Shown here piece after piece: positions 8,364-14,639 of a DNA stretch of 27,581 nt. The notes beneath the pieces are model-generated. The model saw only the letters and a program-made list of their open reading frames with translations. It was not told the DNA's origin and ran no database searches. The stretch lies in the IMG/VR virus record IMGVR_UViG_3300003321_000079, positions 1-27,581 of that record. The stretch is one strand, 5' to 3'. Position numbers and translations under genes: made by a program. The DNA comes from a virus. The number at the start of each line of letters is the position of its first letter. Position 1 is the stretch's first letter.

Positions 8364-9184
8364 GCTTCTCCGCTTCTCATCTCGTCTAACGTCCACTGCG
8401 TGTATGCGAGGTTGTGCGCCCATTGCTCCCTTTCAGGTTTCTTGGGGTTGTCTATGTATAAGAGATTTCTGTTGGCGACGGGGAAGGCCATTGATCCGGC
8501 GTCGTCTACGAAAACTGGAATACCTTCAATCGCGGCTTCCACTCCTGAATTGGAGTTGAAAGTGACGACTGCCCAGGCGTCTTGAAGATCTTCCAAAATC
8601 GGTCTGAACGAGTGCTCGCAGACTTTGGCAACATCTACGGCAGATATAAGTTCAGGGTTTCGAAATTTCGGATGCGGACGGAATACTATTTCTCGTTCCG
8701 TTCTTTCATGGATGGAAAGGATGGTTTCTCTCAACCATTTAACATGGTCTGTATGATCTACAGCGGCATCCCAAGGAATCTGTCCACAGACAACGATCTT
8801 GGAGCCCTGCTTCCAAGGCTTCAGTTTTACGCCTAACTTCTCCCATCTGTCTGAAGGAGAGTCGTAGTTATTGAAATCCGCTCGACCGTTTAAGCCGTCA
8901 AATCCAACCGCATAGTGATTGTTTTCCTCGTCACCACGGTTGATATATCCAGTCTCTAAAACAATGGTGCGTTTACCGTTGGCCTTTTGCCTATCGATTA
9001 CATCTCCTCGATAGTTGCTATAGGGAACGGCTTTCTTTCTGACACCGAATACAACTGCTATGTCACTCGGTGAATGATCCTGGACGGGCCTTAATTCTTT
9101 CTCTACCGGACAACCTTCGTATAAAGCCTTTATCGTTCTGTCATGTACCGGATCGACTCCGGTTAGATAGAAATTAGCTTTCAC
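8276..9184 (-). CDS. Capsule-type (KpsS / GT-B-like) glycosyltransferase-like protein (302 aa)
   Basis: The fold and motifs resemble bacterial capsule polysaccharide transferases of the KpsS/CDP-glycerol-transferase type. A conserved VFRPHPKF (residues 168-174) is the RPHP element of that group, and VVTFNSNSGVEAAIEGIPVF (206-225) matches their donor-binding loop, followed by DDAGSMAFP. The start ATG at 9184 overlaps the methyltransferase stop by 11 bases. The end, beyond the conserved SGEAWNHLF (271-279), runs about 90 bases into the aminotransferase gene in another frame, so the final 20-odd residues are probably unconstrained. Inferred activity: sugar or phosphoglycerol transfer. Substrate unknown. 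Confidence 0.7.
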   Translation of the reverse strand: MKANFYLTGVDPVHDRTIKALYEGCPVEKELRPVQDHSPSDIAVVFGVRKKAVPYSNYRGDVIDRQKANGKRTIVLETGYINRGDEENNHYAVGFDGLNGRADFNNYDSPSDRWEKLGVKLKPWKQGSKIVVCGQIPWDAAVDHTDHVKWLRETILSIHERTEREIVFRPHPKFRNPELISAVDVAKVCEHSFRPILEDLQDAWAVVTFNSNSGVEAAIEGIPVFVDDAGSMAFPVANRNLLYIDNPKKPEREQWAHNLAYTQWTLDEMRSGEAWNHLFRSSNLIFQEKRKNISSSVSTTNG

Positions 9185-9719
9185 GTCTCACCAACACACC
9201 GTGACTGCCCATTTTGTAGAATTCAGTCGCCCCAGGAAGTGAATGATTGGCCTGGGGAGATATAAGGATCGTCAATCGATTGGAGAGAGACTTTAATTTC
9301 TCCCACGCTTCCTCAACTCCCGTATCGCCTTTGTCCTTCCTGAATAAAATCTGAGAACACCACACAATGTCGTGCTTCTTTTGATACTTCATGAAGTCGG
9401 CGACCTCGAATAGAGAATCTCCAAACATCATTTGTCCGGCTTTTACCGCGTCTTCCCAGATATCAATCCCGTGGTATTCAACTTGGTTCTTAACGTGACG
9501 ATATAACCAACCCCCATAACACCCGACGTCTAAAAGCGTACCGTCTTTTAATTCGTGGAGATGTTTCTCCAAAATCCCTCTAACTTGGTAGGTGAGCTGG
9601 TCGTCGTCAGGACAACAAAGTTGCAACGCCGTTCTAAGTCCGATAAACGGGACAACTCCTGATTGTGGAGTTTTAAGACGAGCTTTTAAAAACTCTACTA
9701 CGGACTGAAGGTTATCCAT
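9174..9719 (-). CDS. Class I SAM-dependent methyltransferase-like protein (181 aa)
   Basis: Residues 62-70 read LLDVGCYGG, the glycine-rich SAM-binding motif I, and are followed by YHGIDIWEDAVKAGQ (82-96), where the acidic residue binding the SAM ribose is expected. HDIVWCSQILF (about 114-124) is the motif IV-like strand. The protein is short with no separate target-recognition domain, as in small-molecule or glycan methyltransferases rather than DNA methyltransferases. It overlaps both neighbours by a few bases, which ties it to the glycosyltransferases. It probably methylates a sugar intermediate or the finished glycan; this is inferred. Confidence 0.75.
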   Translation of the reverse strand: MDNLQSVVEFLKARLKTPQSGVVPFIGLRTALQLCCPDDDQLTYQVRGILEKHLHELKDGTLLDVGCYGGWLYRHVKNQVEYHGIDIWEDAVKAGQMMFGDSLFEVADFMKYQKKHDIVWCSQILFRKDKGDTGVEEAWEKLKSLSNRLTILISPQANHSLPGATEFYKMGSHGVLVRRES

Positions 9720-10497
9720 TGGGAAGAATAATCGGATTCCAATACAGTCCTTCTTGCTTGACGACTAATTCGCTTACGTCAGTCCGTTTCCCCTTTCGAT
9801 TCCCCTTTCGGTGGTCCATGTACTTACCCAAAACAGAATTAACAAATGGGTGATTCGTTGACTCAGGGGTTAGATGAGCCGAAAGGTTTACGAAATCTGA
9901 AGCATATTTCTTATAAAACCTTCTCGCCGTGTCGAACCCATAGCAGTCGTGCCAGCCTTCTAAAGTGAAGATCATTCCACTTTTGAAAATAGCTAAATAC
10001 GCACCGAAGAAGGGTTCGCATAGAGGATGATTGGCGTTAAACCCTAGAAATCCTGATTCGGTATAGGGAATCGAGGTCCAACCTTCTCGACCAAGAAAAC
10101 AATTGAACTTGTCATCCGGGAGAACGCTGTCTAGAAAATCATGAGTGACGTCACTGTGAGTAAAGACATCCCCATCAACCCAAAATACTTTCCCACCGTA
10201 GGTTTTAACGGCGTGGGCCTGCATAAAAGACTTTCTCGCCATGCCGGCGTCGAGCTGTATGTTATAACTCCCATCCCCCATGTCCCCTTTCATCATAGGG
10301 AACTTGGAGATTGAGTCCATCCAATCCTGATACCCTTCCACTTCCTCTATAAAGTGCCAATCGTCTCGAAGGTTATTCCCTTCGTAATAAACCACTAGCC
10401 TTACGTCTTTGGGCCAGTGCTTTTTAAAGCTCTCAATAAAATCCTTACCGTACTTCTCATACCCTGACTCGGTAAAACTCGTAATTACGGTTTTCAT
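9712..10497 (-). CDS. Glycosyltransferase-like protein with DxD motif (261 aa)
   Basis: The protein begins MKTVITSFTESGYEKYGKDF, a Rossmann-like opening of GT-A transferases. VFWVDGDVFTH (residues 104-114) holds a DGD triplet (D108, D110) after hydrophobic residues, the DxD metal and nucleotide-sugar site of GT-A enzymes. GFLGFNANHPLCEPFFGAYL (149-168) resembles the acceptor-side segment of GT8/GT32-like families. The ATG overlaps the TPR-glycosyltransferase stop by 4 bases. The reaction and sugar are unknown. It acts, by inference, in the cytoplasm during late infection. Confidence 0.7.
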   Translation of the reverse strand: MKTVITSFTESGYEKYGKDFIESFKKHWPKDVRLVVYYEGNNLRDDWHFIEEVEGYQDWMDSISKFPMMKGDMGDGSYNIQLDAGMARKSFMQAHAVKTYGGKVFWVDGDVFTHSDVTHDFLDSVLPDDKFNCFLGREGWTSIPYTESGFLGFNANHPLCEPFFGAYLAIFKSGMIFTLEGWHDCYGFDTARRFYKKYASDFVNLSAHLTPESTNHPFVNSVLGKYMDHRKGNRKGKRTDVSELVVKQEGLYWNPIILPNG

Positions 10498-11852
10498 TTA
10501 CCCTTTATTTCGTTGGCTACTCTGGAAATGACGGATTCCCACGAACCTTTTTGACGGAAAATCTTCAGGTCTTTCGACCAAGGGACTGAATCACCCTTGC
10601 ATCCCCAAACCCATATCGGCCATTCGGGGATCATGGCCAAAGTCTTAACTCCTAACGAGCTCGAAAGGTGAAGTGCTGAGGTATTCACCCCAATCACCAT
10701 GTCGAGTTCCGCAACTAATCCAGCGGTATCGTCGTAGTCGTAGGTGTCTAACGCTCTTTGCCAGTGATGAATCTTGATTCCATGCTTTTTATGGAATTCT
10801 TCGATTTCCTCATCACGGTTTCGGTATTCAAGCGAAACAAACGTGAAGTCTTGAGACAGAATGGGTAAAAGTTCCTCAAGAGTAAGCCTACGTCGATTAC
10901 TCCCCGTGGCTTTCGTCCCGCCTGTCCATGCTATTCCGACCTTCTTTTTGTCGCTAATCGACGCTAACAGCGTTTTCCATTGAAGGCGTCGTTCAGGATC
11001 GGCTACGAGAAATGGTTTACCTGGAAAATCTTCTGTTTTCTTCCGGTAATACTTAGGCAGCGAGCTAAAAGCCGCTCTGCCATCAATTTGATAGTTCTGA
11101 ATCCAATTCAATTCGGGACTGTCTGTAACAAACCTCGTCCCGTAAACGTCTGCTTCGGGAAAACTACGTTTGAAAAGTCCTTTCAAACGTCTATCACACT
11201 CGATAATGACTTTTTTGGAGTCTTTAATCAGATCTGGGATGCAGGAGGAAAACTTAATCTCATCTCCTATCCCCTGCTCCCCATAAGTTACTATGGTCTT
11301 ACCTTTCTCCCCATTCCAACGGGGTTCATTGCCGTAAACTCTTTCCTTCCGATCAGGACTTCTACCGACAAACGCTTCGTAGTCTTCCCATCCCGTCCAA
11401 TCGCCGTTCATTAACTTGGCAATACCGCGATTGAATAACGCCTCTGGTAGACCAGGAGAAAGACTTAACGCCTTTTCCAACCACGGAAAGGCTTTTTCTG
11501 GCTTTCCTTGAACCACGTAATTCAGGCCAATGTTCAAATATGGGTCTACATACTTAGGATCGAGAGCAATGGCTTTCTTGAACACTGCCTCGGCTTCAGC
11601 AAGGTCATGTCCTTCCTGAAACGTCCTGCCGTATAACGCAAGAATCTTGGCGTTCACGTTACCAAGGTCCATACAACGCTTTAAGAGATTACGAGCTACG
11701 CCTAGCCGATCTTCCTCATAGGCGATAAACCCAAGGATGTATAACGCATGTCCATTGTTGGGATCATCGTCTAGAACATCGTTTACTAATTTTGCAGCTT
11801 GTTGGTAATTCTTCTCTTGTACTAACTGCGTTGCCTCGATAAGACGCTTCAT
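10494..11852 (-). CDS. TPR-repeat glycosyltransferase (GT9/GT-B-like), 452 aa
   Basis: Two modules are visible. Residues 1-150 are tetratricopeptide repeats (for example GHALYILGFIAYEEDRLGVA and DPYLNIGLNYVVQGKPEKAF). From about 185 there is a GT-B transferase domain starting TIVTYGEQGIGDEIKFSSC, the family hallmark of TPR-glycosyltransferases. Its donor-binding end is ELDMVIGVNTSALHLSSSLG (about 384-403), the nucleotide-sugar loop seen in heptosyltransferase-like (GT9) enzymes. TPRs commonly bind protein acceptors, so protein glycosylation is a reasonable inference. The ATG overlaps the stop of the 112-aa gene by 4 bases. It is the first gene of the sugar cassette. Confidence 0.8.
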   Translation of the reverse strand: MKRLIEATQLVQEKNYQQAAKLVNDVLDDDPNNGHALYILGFIAYEEDRLGVARNLLKRCMDLGNVNAKILALYGRTFQEGHDLAEAEAVFKKAIALDPKYVDPYLNIGLNYVVQGKPEKAFPWLEKALSLSPGLPEALFNRGIAKLMNGDWTGWEDYEAFVGRSPDRKERVYGNEPRWNGEKGKTIVTYGEQGIGDEIKFSSCIPDLIKDSKKVIIECDRRLKGLFKRSFPEADVYGTRFVTDSPELNWIQNYQIDGRAAFSSLPKYYRKKTEDFPGKPFLVADPERRLQWKTLLASISDKKKVGIAWTGGTKATGSNRRRLTLEELLPILSQDFTFVSLEYRNRDEEIEEFHKKHGIKIHHWQRALDTYDYDDTAGLVAELDMVIGVNTSALHLSSSLGVKTLAMIPEWPIWVWGCKGDSVPWSKDLKIFRQKGSWESVISRVANEIKGK

Positions 11853-12187
11853 CCGCGAGGGTTATGCCTCATGTTGGTAACTTTGAAATTGGGATAAAGC
11901 TCGTTGATCTTTCTAAATACTGCTTTGGCATGGGCAGGGTCGAATACGTTTAACCCGTGTTCCATTTTGAGCTTCACGATAATCGAGTCGGGTATGTGGG
12001 CGTAATGCAACCAACCCTCTTTCATCCCATCTCTTGTGTACTGAGTGTCATTGGCCAGTTTTTTGGTATGGTCCATGACGTGTTCAACGTCTTGCACGGT
12101 TTCAATGACGGTCGTATCCGTCATTTCATCGTGATGGAAAATCTCAGTAAGGCCGGTTTGTTTATCGTGAGAGAGAATTCGTTTCAT
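11849..12187 (-). CDS. Hypothetical protein between capsid gene and sugar cassette (112 aa)
   Basis: Starts MKRILSHDKQTGLTEIFHHD at 12187 and ends NMRHNPRG. The frame stays open upstream as far as 12469, but that part lies inside the capsid gene and is unlikely to be used. Histidine- and acid-rich, without membrane segments; the middle (LHYAHIPDSIIVKLKMEHGL) reads like a small globular domain. Similar small proteins, which relate residues to host or capsid assembly in ways not known, occur after capsid genes in related phages. The start lies 6 bases after the terminator stem, with no Shine-Dalgarno sequence, so expression is presumably low or by readthrough. Confidence 0.6.
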   Translation of the reverse strand: MKRILSHDKQTGLTEIFHHDEMTDTTVIETVQDVEHVMDHTKKLANDTQYTRDGMKEGWLHYAHIPDSIIVKLKMEHGLNVFDPAHAKAVFRKINELYPNFKVTNMRHNPRG

Positions 12188-12192
12188 TAAAA

Positions 12193-12218
12193 GAAAGGGG
12201 GCCTTTCGGCCCCCTTTC
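12193..12218 (-). terminator. Strong hairpin terminator after the major capsid gene
   Basis: An 11-bp perfect inverted repeat (12193-12203 and 12208-12218) encloses a GAAA tetraloop on the minus strand and is followed by TTTT at 12192-12189. It sits 7 bases after the capsid stop and directly before the ATG of the next gene. It looks like an attenuating terminator that keeps capsid transcripts abundant relative to the downstream sugar cassette. Confidence 0.85.
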
Positions 12219-12224
12219 CTAGTG

Positions 12225-13187
12225 TTACGTCGCTGAGGTGACCTTACCGCTGGCCGCTTCGTTCTTGGAGATAAGCGTGCATTCCACCAAGAGCTGACGA
12301 CGGACGGCGTCACCGGTAATCGCGAGTTCCTTCTGCTGGAAGGGGCGAAGATATGCAACACCCCAATATTCCATATCGAGAACCAAGGCGACCGAGCTTC
12401 GCATAAAGCGGTTAGGAACAATGGCATGTTCACCGAAGTTCGAGATGTAAAGATCAGCACCACCAACAATCGTGCCCTGATCTTTACCCTTCACTTCACG
12501 ATACAAGGTAGCGATACCCGTGAACCCCGACACACGGACCTTCTGCGTAGCACTGACCATGACGATTTTCGGATCACCACCGGCCGTCCAACAGGCTTGG
12601 ATAACCGAATCCAAATGAGCCTTGGTCATCGAAGCGGTCGTGGAGTTATCGGTCGGAGCCGCAACACGACCGGAGATAAACCCCGGAGTCGTCGGGTTAC
12701 CACCACTACCCACGTCCGTACGGTTGGTGAAAATCCACGATTCCACAGAGGCCAACGTGGCGGCAGTAGATGCCGCGCCAGAGGTCGAGGCTTGGTTACG
12801 TACCAGGGCGTATTCCTGATCGCGTTTCAGTTCCTTGCCCTGTTTGGCGATCTGATAAGCGAGGTCAGACTTACGACCGGCTTTATCAACGGCTTCCTGC
12901 GTACCAGACACACCAAAGGTCTTCTGCAAAATCTGCGTATAGTTACCCAGGCGAACCGTCGGGACAACGCTGACGTTGGTCGCGTCATCACCCTGAACGG
13001 CCTGGTTGGTGGCAGCCGCCGCCAAAGAGTCGGTCTGCCATTCCGTATACGTCGAATTCGCTTTCATCTTCTGCGCGTTCGACAGGAACGGGGTTTCGGT
13101 AGGACTAATGTTGTAAATCACATCAGACAAATCTTCACGGTTACCGATGGCCGTGAAGGTCTGAAAAGTTCCGGCTGCGACAGTCAT
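12225..13187 (-). CDS. Major capsid protein, SU10-like (DUF5309-type), 320 aa
   Basis: The N-terminus carries the family pattern: NREDLSDVIYNISPTETPFL, then TYTEWQTDSLAAA. The middle has the segments VRLGNYTQILQKTFGVSGT and AYQIAKQGKELKRDQEYALV, and the C-terminus MEYWGVAYLRPFQQKELAIT. These match the SU10-like capsid family (HK97 fold, no separate protease expected here). The ATG has AAGGAG 5 bases upstream, the strongest-looking ribosome site in the morphogenesis region, consistent with high expression. It lies 20 bases after the scaffold gene and is followed at once by a terminator. It self-assembles with the scaffold into the procapsid. Confidence 0.85.
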   Translation of the reverse strand: MTVAAGTFQTFTAIGNREDLSDVIYNISPTETPFLSNAQKMKANSTYTEWQTDSLAAAATNQAVQGDDATNVSVVPTVRLGNYTQILQKTFGVSGTQEAVDKAGRKSDLAYQIAKQGKELKRDQEYALVRNQASTSGAASTAATLASVESWIFTNRTDVGSGGNPTTPGFISGRVAAPTDNSTTASMTKAHLDSVIQACWTAGGDPKIVMVSATQKVRVSGFTGIATLYREVKGKDQGTIVGGADLYISNFGEHAIVPNRFMRSSVALVLDMEYWGVAYLRPFQQKELAITGDAVRRQLLVECTLISKNEAASGKVTSAT

Positions 13188-13207
13188 GTTAACTCCTTGA
13201 ATTCAGT

Positions 13208-14239
13208 TCAAAGCATTTTTTCGATGAGCTTGGCCGCATCTTCTACCCGTCCGGTTTTACGAAGACTGGCCAGACCTTCTTTGCGCTGCTCTTGTGCTTT
13301 GTCAGATTTCGAGGGAGTCGTACCGCTTTTAAGAACTTTGGGGAGATTCAGAACTTTCTTCTGCTGGAGAGAGGCGGTTTTATTCGCTTTCTCAAACAGC
13401 ATGGCATTTCGGATGATCTTGACGTGACGATGATCGTAAATGTTTCCGATTTCCTGCTCCGAGTAACCCAAACCTTTGAGATAGGAATTAATCTCCATCT
13501 TGTCGGCACTTGCCCGTTTGGCGTCTTTCCATTCGGGGATGGCCTCGACAAGAAGGTTTTGCTCCTTCTTCAAAGTCTCTCGGAGATGATCCTGAAACTT
13601 ACCTTTCTGTTCTTCTTCAAGCTGCTGGGCTTTGTTCACGATATTCTGTTTCAAAGCCTGCAACTGATTGTAGCGATCGTTGTACTCTTGCTTACGCGCG
13701 GCGAATTCCGCTGGATCAGTGTTTCTCAACTGCTGCCAGTTAACCGATTGGTACTCAGCGAGTAAGTTCTGTTCGAAAATCTGACTGTAAGTAGCGGCTT
13801 CACGCAAATGGTTCTGGATTTCCTGGGTGGCCCGTTCCCGCTCAGCGTCGAAGGCTTTGCGGTGTTCGGACAACTCCATAGATTTCTGCGTGTAGACTTT
13901 TTCCTGCTGGTAGCTCTTAACGATGTCGCTCAGAGAAACCGTGGATTCCTCGCCATTGACCTTGGTTCTGGCCTTGAGACTCAACAACTGCTCTAAGGGG
14001 AGTCCGGTCGCTTCGGCAAGTTCTTCTAGGGTTTCGAGCTTACTTTCGTTTGCCTCACCTTCTGCTTCAGTCTCGACTTCAGGAGCTTCCTTTTCAGGAC
14101 TGGCTTCTTCTGTTTGGACTGTTTCTTCAACTTCTGCTTTGGGATCGGGTTCGCTTTGACTCGGGGGAGTGAGCAGACTTTCGATCTTTCCAGCGGCAAC
14201 GTCTAAATCATCAGCGCCCATGGGGTTGGCTGTTTCCAT
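13208..14239 (-). CDS. Capsid scaffold protein (343 aa)
   Basis: Position directly before the capsid gene and composition identify it. Residues 1-90 are acidic and disordered-looking (EVEETVQTEEASPEKEAPEV), a segment near 95-140 has LEELAEATGLPLEQLLSLK and VNGEESTVSLSDIVKSYQQ, followed by a long predicted coiled coil rich in Gln, Glu and Lys (140-240), and a basic C-terminus (KTGRVEDAAKLIEKML) likely to bind the capsid shell. No protease active site is visible. AAGGAG lies 6 bases before the ATG. It would direct procapsid assembly and be released during packaging. Confidence 0.8.
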   Translation of the reverse strand: METANPMGADDLDVAAGKIESLLTPPSQSEPDPKAEVEETVQTEEASPEKEAPEVETEAEGEANESKLETLEELAEATGLPLEQLLSLKARTKVNGEESTVSLSDIVKSYQQEKVYTQKSMELSEHRKAFDAERERATQEIQNHLREAATYSQIFEQNLLAEYQSVNWQQLRNTDPAEFAARKQEYNDRYNQLQALKQNIVNKAQQLEEEQKGKFQDHLRETLKKEQNLLVEAIPEWKDAKRASADKMEINSYLKGLGYSEQEIGNIYDHRHVKIIRNAMLFEKANKTASLQQKKVLNLPKVLKSGTTPSKSDKAQEQRKEGLASLRKTGRVEDAAKLIEKML

Positions 14240-14330
14240 GTAAATCTCCTTCTGTGATCGGAATGCCCTCCGACCTGGGATGTCCCTAAGCGGGCATGCC
14301 TAGGGGTTGCGCGTCTCACGACGGGCAAAA

Positions 14331-14639
14331 TCAATATCTGGGCAAACTGAAATTCGGCTTGATCTTATTAACCAATCCTTGAAGACGAGTAAGTTCTGCC
14401 TCGGCCATCTTTCCTGTGCCCATGACGGAACGTAGATGACGTTCGAACTCGTTTACTACCTTCATCATCTTCCAGGCGTCTTCACGGCCGTCCTTGTCGT
14501 TCGCCTTGGACGTTTCCCATGAGTCGCGGATGTTTCCTCGAATGACAGACAGCGCTTCTTTGAGAAGATCGTCTTCCATCAGACGTTGAGCTCTGACACC
14601 ACGCACCCGTTCTAACTCAAGCTTTCCCGTCTCGCTCAT
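14331..14639 (-). CDS. Small helical protein between portal and scaffold (102 aa)
   Basis: An all-helical, charged protein (RVRGVRAQRLMEDDLLKEAL, then WKMMKVVNEFERHLRSVMGT) with no membrane segments. It overlaps the portal stop by 4 bases (ATGA), so it is translated as part of the head operon. Proteins of this size occupy the same position in related short-tailed phages with no firm function; a packaging or portal-accessory role is possible. The 91 bases after it carry only short inverted repeats (for example around 14284-14306), no ORF of note. Confidence 0.65.
   Translation of the reverse strand: MSETGKLELERVRGVRAQRLMEDDLLKEALSVIRGNIRDSWETSKANDKDGREDAWKMMKVVNEFERHLRSVMGTGKMAEAELTRLQGLVNKIKPNFSLPRY

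Noticed and set aside
11849-12469. Longer frame (to 12469) for the 112-aa gene
   Set aside because: The extra part is inside the capsid gene and crosses the terminator; ATG at 12187 is the natural start.
12426-13427. 333-codon open frame on the plus strand opposite the capsid gene
   Set aside because: Antisense to the well-supported capsid and scaffold genes; the translation is Arg/Gly/Thr-rich and has no domain pattern.
14240-14330. Terminator between the 102-aa gene and scaffold
   Set aside because: Short inverted repeats are present but without a T run on the minus strand.
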